Of a stretch of DNA of 64,000 bases, positions 18,838 through 27,932 are shown in pieces. Each line of letters opens with the position of its first letter. Within the stretch, counting starts at the first letter, position 1. The stretch is from Desulfobulbus oralis (GTDB lineage: Bacteria; Desulfobacterota; Desulfobulbia; Desulfobulbales; Desulfobulbaceae). The notes beneath the pieces are model-generated. The model did no database searches. It saw only the letters and a program-made list of their open reading frames with translations, and had not been told where the DNA came from. The stretch covers positions 2,021,501-2,085,500 of the forward strand of contig NZ_CP021255.1 of NCBI RefSeq assembly GCF_002952055.1, read 5' to 3'. The position numbers and the translations under genes are program-made.

Positions 18838-19076
18838 TTTCAATGCATGAGATTCTGCTGACTGCAAATCCTATCTTTTACTTTTTCATCTTCATCAAAA
18901 TGCCAAGGTTTATCAGCAAATACGTTGTTTACCTTTACATCAAAGTTTGTCTATCGCATCTTTAGAATCATGAATCTTCAACCAGGTATAAATGAAACCA
19001 TGGCTATCCAGGAGCGAGTATCATTATTGATGATAACATAATATTCTGGTTTGGCTTCTGATTTAACATGAGTCAT
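18838..19076 (-). pseudogene. Small decayed gene with intact ribosome binding site
   Basis: ATG 19076 is preceded by a perfect AGGAGG seven bases upstream. It opens a frame encoding MTHVKSEAKPEYYVIINNDT and RSWIAMVSF before a stop at about 18980. Coding-like sequence then continues in another frame (TWLKIHDSKDAIDKL) and returns to the first frame (FDVKVNNVFADKPWHFDEDE, then KVKDRICSQQNLMH). Two compensating frameshifts would restore a protein of roughly 78 residues. I do not recognise the product. The stretches 18690-18837 and 19077-19230 hold nothing else I can support. Confidence 0.45.
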
Positions 19077-19230
19077 GGATTTGCCTCCTGTTAAAATAAC
19101 TACTATGATTTATAGTCGAATACTATTTCCGCATATATGAGCGACGTATATCAATGCCGATAACCAGTTTCCTGGTGGAGAAAATTTCCGGTCGAAAACC
19201 ATACCAGCCCTCGTGCGGTTCTTTGTCAAA

Positions 19231-20187
19231 TCAAAAGGAATATCCATAAAAACCTTTATATTCACCATGGTTGCTATCTTGAATGGTGTCGCCAACTCTT
19301 TCTTTATATTTTGAACTACTCCATGAGTTGTTATAGTCTATGGTCTGGATTATATTGTTTCCTGCAAATATCTTAATTGTTCCTACACAGCTACGATCAA
19401 TAAATTTAAAATACTCCTGCCATTTTTTTAATCCTTCATCATCGTTTTTGTCTATTCCTGTAAAAGTCGTTTTGTCTATCCCTAAAATGCATCCATAATT
19501 GCCTTCTATCTCCACATAGTAATTTACCTGAACTGCTTCCGCCTCATGGTTCAGATCATCTCTCTTATTGGCTGGTCTGTTGGTTTTGACCCCGTCTTTG
19601 GCAGATGAAAATCGCCGCTGCATCTTTTCGGAAAAGGATTCCGCTTTCCGGGAAAGACAGAAGGTATAACTGCAGGCTTTGTTGGCTCTGATACGCGGAT
19701 AGAAATTAAACTGCTCACTACCAAAGCCAGGAGACAAGGAGAAATCCACCTGAAAGGTGTACACCGGGCCATAACCCTCGCCCACCGGGGCTGGGGCGAA
19801 GCCGACAAAATCCTCATAGCGAATGGTTTTGAAAGGGTCACCATTAACAACGATTTCAATCTCTCCACCCAGATTGTTCCGCAATTCCTGCTCAAAAGCG
19901 GGAAGCGGGGCGCCTTTGGGGTCAAAAACCAGTTGTAAAAAGTAGATACCATCTCGCTCTATATCAAAGCCGATCAGACCCAGTGTGGCTGGAACCGTGG
20001 CCCTTTTTTTCAACTGCGCAATTTCTTCAGCTCGTTCCTGCGCCTGCATCAATTGCTCCTCTTGCTCCTCTGGAGTCTGCAAAGCCGCTGTTTTTCCTTC
20101 TCCAGACCCTGAGCAGGAGCCGGCGCCGCAGGCACTCAGGCCCCATACCAGCAAGACCATTCCCAGTAGAATAACCCATAAGCGCAT
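19231..20187 (-). CDS. Lipoprotein of unknown function
   Basis: A 318-residue predicted lipoprotein. The signal helix ends in a lipobox with Cys20 (VWGLSAC), followed by a glutamine- and glutamate-rich helix (about residues 40-60) and a beta-rich body with scattered cysteines (KACSYTFC, YGCILG, DRSC). The tail is rich in aromatic residues (SNHGEYKGFYGYSF). ATG 20187 is chosen for the GAGGAA about eight bases upstream; ATG 20202 is in frame. The 3' third is more AT-rich than the 5' part. I do not recognise a family. Its place in an accessory island next to a decayed small gene would suit secreted-effector or immunity cargo, but this is only inference. Confidence 0.75.
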   Translation of the reverse strand: MRLWVILLGMVLLVWGLSACGAGSCSGSGEGKTAALQTPEEQEEQLMQAQERAEEIAQLKKRATVPATLGLIGFDIERDGIYFLQLVFDPKGAPLPAFEQELRNNLGGEIEIVVNGDPFKTIRYEDFVGFAPAPVGEGYGPVYTFQVDFSLSPGFGSEQFNFYPRIRANKACSYTFCLSRKAESFSEKMQRRFSSAKDGVKTNRPANKRDDLNHEAEAVQVNYYVEIEGNYGCILGIDKTTFTGIDKNDDEGLKKWQEYFKFIDRSCVGTIKIFAGNNIIQTIDYNNSWSSSKYKERVGDTIQDSNHGEYKGFYGYSF

Positions 20188-20675
20188 GGCATGCTTCCTC
20201 ATGCTTCTGCTTTGCCAGAGATTCGTTGCAGGAGAAATATCATTCCGGCTGGAGTTCGTATTCACGCCAGGCCAGAGGCGCCTGCTCCAGCCCACAGCCC
20301 CTGAGCACTGTACCATTTCAGGAGACTTTCGCAATCCGCCACTTCTCCGGATCAGAGATCATGAACCTGCTCCCTGTGCCCGCCGTCTTCCGAACCCACG
20401 GTTCCTGCAGTCAGAACCGTAGCCGGGGCTATCGTCCGCCCATTCCGCTGGACGCTTTGCTGAGGCCCCAGAGCATCGGAGCTGAAGCGCCGCATAGCCG
20501 CCTCTTCCTGTATCCCCTTTTGCTGCCGCGCTATGCGGTGACTGCGAGGCAATGCAGCCCTCTGCACCTGTTCCCGCCGTTTTTTTGCTGTGCGTCCGGG
20601 CCGAAGCGGCTATAGTGCCCGCCTGCGCCGCAGTGGCACAGCACATTTCGATTTTTCTGCCTGAATTCGTTTTTC
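20188..20675. other. Intergenic stretch without supported gene
   Basis: About 490 bases between the divergent lipoprotein and M48 protease genes. Short frames exist on both strands, but none has both a start signal and recognisable product. It probably holds the promoters of both flanking genes; I could not identify convincing -35/-10 pairs. Confidence 0.4.
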
Positions 20676-22496
20676 ATGCTTTCTGTCCAGCTCTTTTTTT
20701 TTCTCGGCGTGATCTTCCTGCTGGCTGGCACCTCTGCCCCCGAGACGCCAGGTTTGAGCGCTTCCTCGAGCCTCGCCTTTGGCGCTCTGATCTGCCTTGT
20801 GCATCTCCTGGCTTCGCGGCGGGCCTTTGCGTCGGCCCATTCGCCCGGTGCCTGGTTTCGGGCCGAGCGCCAGGCCTTTGCCCTGGCCTTTGCCAGCTTT
20901 GTCGCGCTGCTCTACGGTCTTGACCTGAAATACTGGTTGCAGCCGCTGACTTTTTTCGACAAAACCGAAGGCTTGGCCGATCTGGCCGGACTTGCGCTGT
21001 TTTTCGCACTTCTCTCCCTTTCCTGGCTGGCCGGAAGGTCACGCTTTCAGGTCTTTTTCGGCGGAGCTCTCAGCCCGCCTGCCTTTGTCTGGCAGCAGAC
21101 CAGGCAAAATCTGCCGCTGGTTTTGCCCTGGATTCTGATCGCGGTGGCAGTCGATGTGCTGCGGCTCCTGTTGCCGGAGGCGCTCCTGAGCCTGGTGCCC
21201 GCGCCCTGGGACGAATTTCTGGTCTTTGCGCTCTTTCTGGCCTTTTTACTGATCCTGCTGCCGCCGCTCATTCTCAGACTCTGGGCTTGCCGGCCCATTC
21301 CGGAAGGCCCCTTCCGCATGCGGATTGCCGCCTTTTGCGCGGCCCAGAACTTTCGTGCCGGGCTTTACTTCTGGCCCCTTATGGGTGGACAGGCCCTGAC
21401 GGCCGCCATCCTGGGGCTGCTGCCGCGGCTGCGCTATCTCCTCTTTACCCCGGCGCTGGCCGAAACTTTGGGCGAAGCGGAGCTGCAAAGCGTGATTGCC
21501 CATGAAATCGGGCACGTATATCACCATCATCTCCTCTGGTACGCGGCGATCTTCTGCGGCTTCAGCCTGACTCTGGCCGTCCTGGCTCCGCTGGCGCAGT
21601 CCTGGATCATGGCTTCGACCCTGTTCCCCCTCATGATGCGATACCTGCCGCTTTCGCCGGAAACACTGGCAGACGCCATCACCGCCGTGCCGCTGCTGGC
21701 TCTGGTGCTGTTGTATTTTCGTTTTGTGTTCGGCTTTTTCCTGCGCAACTTCGAGCGGCAGGCCGACAGCCACGTGTTCAGGGCCCTGGGCACTGCCGGC
21801 CCGCTCGTCAGCGCCTTTTTCGTCATCGCCCGGGCCTGCGGCGGCCGGCGGGAACGCCACAACTGGCACCACTTTTCCCTGGACGAACGGGTGGCCTGGC
21901 TGAACCGCTGCGAGAGCGAACCCGCCCTGGTGGGCGCCCAGCACCGCAGGATACGCCGGGCCCTGGCGCTGTATTTCCTGATTTTGGCCTGCCTGTGCGG
22001 CCTCGGCCTCCTGGCTGACCGGGAAAGCCTTGCCGCCAGGGCAGAAAATCAATACACTGAGACCGTGTTGCAGGCGGCGGTGCAGCGAAGCCCGGAGGGA
22101 TGCGAGCCGCTCCTGGACCTGGCCGATTTTTATGCCGAAACCGGACGGGAGTCTGCAGCCCTCTCCGGCTACGAGGCCGCGCTGTCCCGGCCTGAGGGGC
22201 AGTGCGGCAAGGCCCTCAGGGTCCGGCTCTGGAACAATCTGGCCTGGCTGCTGCTGAGCGCCGAAACCCCGGGGCTGCGCAACCGGGAGCGGGCGCTGTC
22301 CCTGGCCGACCGTGCGGCCGCCCTGGCGCAGAACGCGCCCGTTTTGGACACCTTGGCCACCGCGCTCTGGGCCAACGAACGACCGGATCTGGCCCTGCAC
22401 ATTCTGGACCGGGCCGCCCGGCTCGACCCGCAGCACGTGCAACATTACGATGCACAGCGGAAACGCTTTCGCGGCAGATGGCTGGCGAACCCCTAA
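20676..22496 (+). CDS. M48-family membrane metallopeptidase with C-terminal repeats
   Basis: A 606-residue membrane protein. Several hydrophobic helices (about 1-260) precede the zinc motif HEIGH at residues 276-280, followed by two more helices and the third ligand in ERQADSH near residue 360. This is the arrangement of Ste24/HtpX-like M48 peptidases, which act on membrane or periplasmic substrates. After a final helix (about 430-448) the last 150 residues look like tetratricopeptide-type helical repeats (LLDLADFYAETGRESAALSG, LDTLATALWANERPDLAL) and probably recruit partners. surE follows after 18 bases. Confidence 0.88.
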   Translation: MLSVQLFFFLGVIFLLAGTSAPETPGLSASSSLAFGALICLVHLLASRRAFASAHSPGAWFRAERQAFALAFASFVALLYGLDLKYWLQPLTFFDKTEGLADLAGLALFFALLSLSWLAGRSRFQVFFGGALSPPAFVWQQTRQNLPLVLPWILIAVAVDVLRLLLPEALLSLVPAPWDEFLVFALFLAFLLILLPPLILRLWACRPIPEGPFRMRIAAFCAAQNFRAGLYFWPLMGGQALTAAILGLLPRLRYLLFTPALAETLGEAELQSVIAHEIGHVYHHHLLWYAAIFCGFSLTLAVLAPLAQSWIMASTLFPLMMRYLPLSPETLADAITAVPLLALVLLYFRFVFGFFLRNFERQADSHVFRALGTAGPLVSAFFVIARACGGRRERHNWHHFSLDERVAWLNRCESEPALVGAQHRRIRRALALYFLILACLCGLGLLADRESLAARAENQYTETVLQAAVQRSPEGCEPLLDLADFYAETGRESAALSGYEAALSRPEGQCGKALRVRLWNNLAWLLLSAETPGLRNRERALSLADRAAALAQNAPVLDTLATALWANERPDLALHILDRAARLDPQHVQHYDAQRKRFRGRWLANP

Positions 22497-22514
22497 CCCA
22501 AAGGATACAACACT

Positions 22515-23267
22515 ATGGCTTCACCGCTTATTCTCGTGACCAATGACGACGGCGTGTATGCGCCGGGCATCCGCGCCCTGCTCGATGCCATGCAGAGCCT
22601 GGGCAACGCCTTTGTGGTCGCGCCGGAACGCGACAACTCCGCTGTCAGTCACGCCCTCACCATGGACCGGCCGCTGCGGGTGCTTGAGCTGGAGAAGAAC
22701 ATCTATACCCTGGACGGCACGCCGACCGACTGCGTGGCCCTGGCGGTCAACAAGATTCTGCCCGACCGGCCTGACCTGATCGTCTCCGGCATCAATCCGG
22801 GCCAGAATCTGGGCGATGACATCAGCTATTCCGGTACCGTGTCGGCAGCCATAGAAGGCACCATGTACGGCATTCCATCACTCGCCTTTTCGCTCACCGG
22901 CCCGCCGCCCTACAGCTTCGAGGTAGCCGCGGGCGTGGCCTGGAAACTGGCCTCCATGGCGCTCATCTGGCGGCAACCGGCGGGCACGCTGCTGAACATC
23001 AACATTCCGCCCATTGCCGCGGCGGACATCAAGGGCATCCGCTTTACCCGGCAGGGCACCCGGCGCTACAAAGATGCCATTCAGGAGACCTACGACCCCT
23101 GGGGCCGCAAGCACTACTGGATCGGCGGCGGTACGGTGCAGTGGTCGGAAGGCGAGGGCACCGACGACCGGGCGGTACATGAGGGCTATGTCTCGGTCAC
23201 GCCCATCCAGCTCGACCTGACGAATGTTGAAGGTCTGGCCTATCTGGAAAGGGAATGGATGATGTAA
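22515..23267 (+). CDS. surE: 5'-nucleotidase SurE
   Basis: A metal-dependent nucleoside 5'-monophosphatase of 250 residues. The N-terminal metal site LVTNDDGVYAPGI (Asp11, Asp12) is followed by VVAPERDNSAVSHALT, GTPTDCVALAVN and SGINPGQNLGDDISYSGTV, all diagnostic. The start is clear, after AAAGGATACAACACT. The rsmB gene begins immediately after its stop, so the two are probably co-transcribed. Confidence 0.97.
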   Translation: MASPLILVTNDDGVYAPGIRALLDAMQSLGNAFVVAPERDNSAVSHALTMDRPLRVLELEKNIYTLDGTPTDCVALAVNKILPDRPDLIVSGINPGQNLGDDISYSGTVSAAIEGTMYGIPSLAFSLTGPPPYSFEVAAGVAWKLASMALIWRQPAGTLLNINIPPIAAADIKGIRFTRQGTRRYKDAIQETYDPWGRKHYWIGGGTVQWSEGEGTDDRAVHEGYVSVTPIQLDLTNVEGLAYLEREWMM

Positions 23268-24644
23268 ATGGCCAACCCTGCCCAGGAAAATGCCCGCACC
23301 GCGGCGGTGGACACGCTCACCCGGTGGGCCTTGCAGCCTGCGCCCATCGACCGGCTTTTCGACAGCCGGGCCGGGCGGCTGGCACCGGCTGACCGCAGGC
23401 TGGCCCGGGCGATCGTCTACGGCGTGCTCCGGCACCAGGAAGTCCTGGATGCGGCCCTGACCGAATTTTCGACTCACCCCCTGGCCAAAATGACACCCCA
23501 GCTCCGCATGACGCTGCGGGTGGGCCTCTTCCAGCTTGCCTTCCTCTCCCGTATCCCTGCCTCGGCTGCGGTGAACAGCACGGTCAACACCGCGAAGCGC
23601 GGCAGGCATCCGCCCTGGCTGGTGGGTTTTGTGAACGGGGTTTTGCGGCGGGCCGCGGCGGAGCGGGAACAACTGGGCCGCTTTTTTGTGGATGAGAACG
23701 GCCGGCCGCGCTGCAATCACCCGGAATGGCTGTGCACGCGCTGGCAGGCGCAGTTCGGCGAGGCGGCCATGCGCTCCATCTGCGCGCTCAACAATCAGGA
23801 GCCGCCGCTCAGCCTGCGCGTCAACACCTGCAAGATCGGCCGGGCCGATTTTCTGGCCCTGCTGAAGAAGAGCGGCATCCGGGCCAGTCCCGGCCGCTAT
23901 TCACCAGTTGCCCTGGTGGTTGAGGGCTATCCCGGTCCGCTGCAGACCCTGTCCGGCTACGAGGCCGGTTTCTTTCAGGTGCAGGACGAGGGGGCGCAGT
24001 TGATTGCCCCGCTTTTGTCCGGTTTTTCCACTCCGGTGCGGGTGCTGGACGCCTGTGCGGGGCTGGGCGGCAAGACCGGGCATCTGGCGGAGCTGCTGCC
24101 TGCGGGCAGCCGGATTGTGGCCCTGGAGCCGGACCGCTTCCGCTTCCGCACCCTGCTGGAAAATCTCAGCCGGCTGGGCCATGCCACTGGCCCCGGCCGC
24201 AGGGTCGAGCCGCTGGCCGGCCGCCTGGAGGGCTTTGCCAGGGCACAGGGCCGGGATCAGGGCGAAAAATTCGACGCCATCCTGGTGGACGCACCCTGCT
24301 CAGGGACCGGCGTGATCCGCCGCCAGCCGGACATTCGCTGGATCAGGCGTCCGGAGGATCTGCCCCGCTACGCCTCCGGGCAGATCGAACTGTTGCGGCA
24401 GGCCGTTCCCCTGCTCCGGCCGGGGGGGCTTCTGGTCTATGCCACCTGCTCTCTGGAGCCGGAAGAAAACATGCAGGTGATCAGCCGTTTTCTCGCCGAA
24501 CATTCGGCCTTTACCCCCGAACCGGCCAGCCTGCGGCTGCCGGAAACGGCCCGCAAGCTGGTCCGCGCAGGGGGCGCTTTCGCCTCCCGGCCCACGGACG
24601 GCTGCGACGGTTTTTTTGCCTGCTGCCTGCGGCGTGCCTTGTAG
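23268..24644 (+). CDS. rsmB: 16S rRNA m5C methyltransferase RsmB-like
   Basis: A 458-residue protein with an N-terminal NusB-like RNA-binding domain (about 1-150: ALTEFSTHPLAKMTPQLRMT, INSTVNTAKRGRH-type sequence) and a C-terminal NOL1/NOP2/Sun methyltransferase domain. The SAM site is DACAGLGGKTGHLAEL. The catalytic cysteine pair is C344 in DAPCSGTGVIRR and C394 in YATCSLEPEENM. RsmB methylates C967 of 16S rRNA. It starts directly after surE with no gap. Confidence 0.94.
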   Translation: MANPAQENARTAAVDTLTRWALQPAPIDRLFDSRAGRLAPADRRLARAIVYGVLRHQEVLDAALTEFSTHPLAKMTPQLRMTLRVGLFQLAFLSRIPASAAVNSTVNTAKRGRHPPWLVGFVNGVLRRAAAEREQLGRFFVDENGRPRCNHPEWLCTRWQAQFGEAAMRSICALNNQEPPLSLRVNTCKIGRADFLALLKKSGIRASPGRYSPVALVVEGYPGPLQTLSGYEAGFFQVQDEGAQLIAPLLSGFSTPVRVLDACAGLGGKTGHLAELLPAGSRIVALEPDRFRFRTLLENLSRLGHATGPGRRVEPLAGRLEGFARAQGRDQGEKFDAILVDAPCSGTGVIRRQPDIRWIRRPEDLPRYASGQIELLRQAVPLLRPGGLLVYATCSLEPEENMQVISRFLAEHSAFTPEPASLRLPETARKLVRAGGAFASRPTDGCDGFFACCLRRAL

Positions 24645-24705
24645 TCCGGCCCTGGATGGCTATATTGGCTCCCGCACTTTTTCTTTTTATCTTTGGAGAG
24701 TTCGT

Positions 24706-25305
24706 ATGTCTGAAATCAAATCCACCATGGAATTGGTGCTGGAACGCGCCGCCCGCCTGGGCAGGGCCACGGATGAGGAAATGCACGTGGATGCCCTTCT
24801 GCACAGGGGCCGGCAACTGGGTGCGGAGTTTCTGGATCATGCAGAGGAGAAGCCAGAGTCGCTGGCCGGGCACTTGACCAAGGCGCCGGAAGCCGAACGC
24901 GGCACACTCAGGCGCGGGATGCTGGCCACCATGCTGCACAACCTCTTTCTGCCCCGGGACGAGAGCGGCAAAAAGCGGGTGGAGCGCGCCCTGGCCGGCC
25001 TTTTGGCCCTGCACGGCGGAGCCCGGCAGGCGGCTGCCCTGTGCGCCCAGTTGGCGCAGTTGGCCAGCCGTTATGAAGAACACCGGAAGCAGATTCAGGA
25101 GCAGTTGAAGGAACAGCTCAGGATGCAGTTGCAGCAGAGCCTGGCGCAGGAGCGGGGCATCAAGGTCGACGCCTCGAAGATCGACCCCGCGCTGGACCCG
25201 CGTTTTGCCCAGGAATGGGGCCGTATCGAGGCTGAACTGAACAGCCAGTACGGTCAGGCCCTCGAACAGTGTCGTTCGCAACTCTTTGCTCTCTCCGGAG
25301 TCTGA
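24706..25305 (+). CDS. Conserved hypothetical helical protein
   Basis: A 199-residue soluble protein, almost all predicted helix. It opens MSEIKSTMELVLERAARLGR and has a glutamine-rich coiled-coil stretch (HRKQIQEQLKEQLRMQLQQS) and the end QALEQCRSQLFALSGV. ATG 24706 follows GGAGAG, which fixes the start; the frame is also open upstream through the rsmB end. The M24 peptidase starts one base after its stop, so they share an operon. I do not recognise a characterised family. Confidence 0.8.
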   Translation: MSEIKSTMELVLERAARLGRATDEEMHVDALLHRGRQLGAEFLDHAEEKPESLAGHLTKAPEAERGTLRRGMLATMLHNLFLPRDESGKKRVERALAGLLALHGGARQAAALCAQLAQLASRYEEHRKQIQEQLKEQLRMQLQQSLAQERGIKVDASKIDPALDPRFAQEWGRIEAELNSQYGQALEQCRSQLFALSGV

Positions 25306-25306
25306 G

Positions 25307-26425
25307 ATGGCAGGCAGGCAGGCTGCGATCGCGCACGCGGCCCTGAAACGCGTGCAGGCAGAGCTGGGCGAACGTCAACTGGATGCGCTGCTGGTGGCGC
25401 AGCCGGAAAACCGGCGCTATCTGAGCGGCTACAGCGCAGAGGACAACGGCATCCAGGAAAGTGCCGGTTTTCTCCTGATTCCTGAAAGCGGCCGGCCCCG
25501 GCTGCTCACCGACTCCCGCTTTACCCTGCAGGCAGAGGCCGAAGCGCCGGAATACGGGATATACATGTACCGCCGCGGACTCGTGGAGGCGCTGGAGGAG
25601 TTGCTGCCAGAGATGGGTATACGGCAACTGGGCTTTGAGGCGGACTATTGCCTCTATGCGCTCTGGCTGCGCCTGCAGGCGCTGGCGAAGCGGCTGAAGC
25701 TGCGGCTCACGGCCACAAGTGGTCTGGTCGAGAGCCTGCGCGTGGTGAAAACTCCGGAAGAACTGGAGCTTGTGCGGGCTGCCAGCGCACTGAACGATCG
25801 GGTCTTCCAGACGGCCTTTGCCCAGGTGCAAACCGGCATGAGCGAGCGCGAGCTGGCCCGCCTGATCGAAGGCACTATGCTGGATCTGGGCGCGGAGCGG
25901 CCCAGTTTCGACACCATCGTGGCCTTTGGCGAAAACGCGGCCAAGCCCCATGCCGTGCCGGGCGGGCGGCGGCTCGTGGCCGGCGAAACCGTCCTGATCG
26001 ACATGGGCCTGGTGCTGGACGGCTACTGTTCGGACATGTCCCGTACCTTTGTGCTGGGTGAGCCGGATGCGCAGTATCTCGAGCGCCACAGACTGGTGCG
26101 CGCGGCCCAGAAGGCCGGCATGGCCGCCATTCGTGCGGGGGTGAGCGGCAGCGAGGTCGATCGCGCGGCGCGGCAGGTGCTGGCAGCGGGGGGCTATGGC
26201 GAAGCCTTTGGGCATGGCCTGGGCCACGGCGTGGGTCTGGCCGTGCACGAGGCCCCGCGGCTCTCGCCTTCGGGCCGGGAAACACTCGAGGCCGGCATGG
26301 TGGTGACGGTTGAACCGGGGCTCTATCTGGCGGATTGGGGCGGCATCCGGCTGGAGAACATGGTGATCGTGACGGAGGCGGGCTGTGAACTGCTGAACAG
26401 GGACAGCACCTGGCTCGATCTGTAG
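25307..26425 (+). CDS. M24-family aminopeptidase (Xaa-Pro type)
   Basis: A 372-residue cytoplasmic dinuclear metallopeptidase. The creatinase-like N-terminal domain (about 1-140, containing NRRYLSGYSAEDNG) is followed by a pita-bread domain with all five ligands in place: Asp232 and Asp243 in DMGLVLDGYCSDMSRTF, His in GLGHGVGLAVHE, Glu in VEPGLYL and Glu in GIRLENM. These fit Xaa-Pro aminopeptidase or dipeptidase. Start ATG 25307 has GGAG six bases upstream. It is convergent with the shikimate-kinase-like gene; the two stop codons abut. Confidence 0.92.
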   Translation: MAGRQAAIAHAALKRVQAELGERQLDALLVAQPENRRYLSGYSAEDNGIQESAGFLLIPESGRPRLLTDSRFTLQAEAEAPEYGIYMYRRGLVEALEELLPEMGIRQLGFEADYCLYALWLRLQALAKRLKLRLTATSGLVESLRVVKTPEELELVRAASALNDRVFQTAFAQVQTGMSERELARLIEGTMLDLGAERPSFDTIVAFGENAAKPHAVPGGRRLVAGETVLIDMGLVLDGYCSDMSRTFVLGEPDAQYLERHRLVRAAQKAGMAAIRAGVSGSEVDRAARQVLAAGGYGEAFGHGLGHGVGLAVHEAPRLSPSGRETLEAGMVVTVEPGLYLADWGGIRLENMVIVTEAGCELLNRDSTWLDL

Positions 26426-26932
26426 TCAGTCCAGTCTGGCCGCGATGTCTTCGGCAATCTCGTCCTGACTGCGCTGGTCACAGGGGATGGTGAGGTCGGC
26501 GTAGCGCTGGTAGAGCGGCTGACGCTCGGCAAACAGTTCCTGAAAGCTCTGGTTCGGCGCCTTGGCAATGCCGCGCGAATCGAAGTTGTGGATGCGCCGC
26601 AGCAGCTCCGGAAAGCTTGCCTGCAGGAAGACGATGTGGGACACGGCCTGCAGATGCCGCATGGCGCGGTCGCTGTAGGCCGCGCTGCCGCCGGTTGCAA
26701 TCACGTGCCGGCTCACGTCCAACTGGCAGATCTCTTCTTCCTCTATCCGGCGCAGCCCCAGATGGCCATACTGCTCCAAAAGCCGTTGCAGGGGGCACTG
26801 ACGGCGCAACTGAATCAGCACGTCGGTATCGAGAAAGGCCAGGGACAGATTTTTCGCCAGAATGACGCCAATGGTGCTTTTGCCGGCGCCTGGCATGCCG
26901 ATCAGCGTAATATTGCCTTTTTTGCTGTGCAT
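26426..26932 (-). CDS. aroK: Shikimate kinase-like P-loop kinase
   Basis: A 168-residue P-loop kinase. Walker A is GMPGAGKST (residues 12-20), then LDTDVLIQ and a late R-x-PLYxxYADL motif (ERQPLYQRYADLTI), as in shikimate kinase. One feature is off-pattern: the usual GGG shikimate-binding motif reads ATGGSAAYS, so the substrate is less certain than the fold. Its product would feed the chorismate pathway. The start ATG overlaps no other gene; the small gene next upstream ends 38 bases away with a short GC-rich hairpin between. Confidence 0.75.
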   Translation of the reverse strand: MHSKKGNITLIGMPGAGKSTIGVILAKNLSLAFLDTDVLIQLRRQCPLQRLLEQYGHLGLRRIEEEEICQLDVSRHVIATGGSAAYSDRAMRHLQAVSHIVFLQASFPELLRRIHNFDSRGIAKAPNQSFQELFAERQPLYQRYADLTIPCDQRSQDEIAEDIAARLD

Positions 26933-26970
26933 ACGAAGAAGCGCCGCTTTTGGACGGCGCTCCGTGTTTA

Positions 26971-27156
26971 CTACTGCCCGCCGAAGTGTTTCAAAAAGAA
27001 TTCACTGTCCGCGGGTGAAAGGTCAAAGCGCATGAGCGCCTCGTTCACGACCTTGTTCCGGTCTTTGCCGGGATTCGCCTGCATGATTTCCGAAACATAG
27101 GTAATGGCGTTTTTCAGTTTGTCCGAACGGTTGTTGAGGGGAGATTCTCCAGCCAT
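26971..27156 (-). CDS. Small conserved-type hypothetical protein
   Basis: A 61-residue soluble protein (MAGESPLNNRSDKLKNAITY ... FFLKHFGGQ) that looks like a compact helical domain with a glycine-rich end. GAGGACCATC precedes the ATG and supports the start. It lies upstream of the shikimate-kinase-like gene on the same strand. I do not recognise a named family; no membrane segment or cysteine motif is present. Confidence 0.7.
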   Translation of the reverse strand: MAGESPLNNRSDKLKNAITYVSEIMQANPGKDRNKVVNEALMRFDLSPADSEFFLKHFGGQ

Positions 27157-27352
27157 GATGGTCCTCGCGTCGCTGGGATGAATGGATAAGGCTTGTTGCC
27201 TGCACTGTCGCCCTTCCTATAACCGATTGCAGCGCGGCCTACAAGCAGGATCCATGTCGCCCCGGCAGAGCGATCGCTTCATTGCCCGAATTCCGGCTTG
27301 ACCGGCGCGCCCCCCGCGCTATATAGCCTTAATACAATCCCGTATATTGCCT

Positions 27353-27904
27353 ATGGACAGCCTGAGCGGACACTTTCTCATCGCCACCCCCCACATGCCC
27401 GATCCCCGTTTTCGGGGGCAGGTCATTTATCTGTGCGCCCACAACGAGACCGGGATCATGGGGCTGGTCGTGAACAATCCCAGTCCGGAAATAACCCTGC
27501 ACGACATTCTTCTGGGGGCGAACCTGCCCATTACCGAAGGCCCGGCAGCGCCGGTCTATCTGGGCGGTCCGGTGGAGCCGGAAGCCGGTTTCCTGCTCTT
27601 TACGGCCGAAGTCCCCAGCCGTTTCGCCATGCAGATCCAGCCCGGCGTTTTCGTTTCCCGGGATTCCCGGATCCTGGATGACATCGCAAAGGGCGAAGGC
27701 CCCGGCGAATTCCTGTTCCTTCTGGGTTATGCGGGTTGGGGACCGGGCCAGTTGGAGCGGGAATTGCAAGACAACAGTTGGCTGGTGGCGCAGGGCGATG
27801 CGGATCTCATCTTTCGCACGCCGGCCAGCCAGCGCTGGAAACGGGCGGCCGGATTCGTGGGCATCGATATGAGCCAGCTGGGCGATATCGTCGGCAATGC
27901 CTGA
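27353..27904 (+). CDS. yqgE: YqgE/AlgH family (UPF0301) protein
   Basis: A 183-residue protein of the AlgH/YqgE family. The diagnostic segments are LSGHFLIATPHMPDPRF, AHNETGIMGLVVNNPS, VYLGGPVEPEAGFLL and LGYAGWGPGQLERE. The family is nearly universal in Gram-negatives. In Pseudomonas AlgH affects alginate regulation, but no enzymatic role is settled. ATG 27353 is preferred over the in-frame TTG two codons upstream. The next gene follows after 28 bases. Confidence 0.93.
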   Translation: MDSLSGHFLIATPHMPDPRFRGQVIYLCAHNETGIMGLVVNNPSPEITLHDILLGANLPITEGPAAPVYLGGPVEPEAGFLLFTAEVPSRFAMQIQPGVFVSRDSRILDDIAKGEGPGEFLFLLGYAGWGPGQLERELQDNSWLVAQGDADLIFRTPASQRWKRAAGFVGIDMSQLGDIVGNA

Positions 27905-27932
27905 TTTTTCCCTTTCCCAGAAATGACCTGTT

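Noticed and set aside
20226-20615. A 129-codon plus-strand frame in the gap before the M48 gene
   Set aside because: No ribosome binding site or recognisable domain, and comparable frames exist on the other strand.
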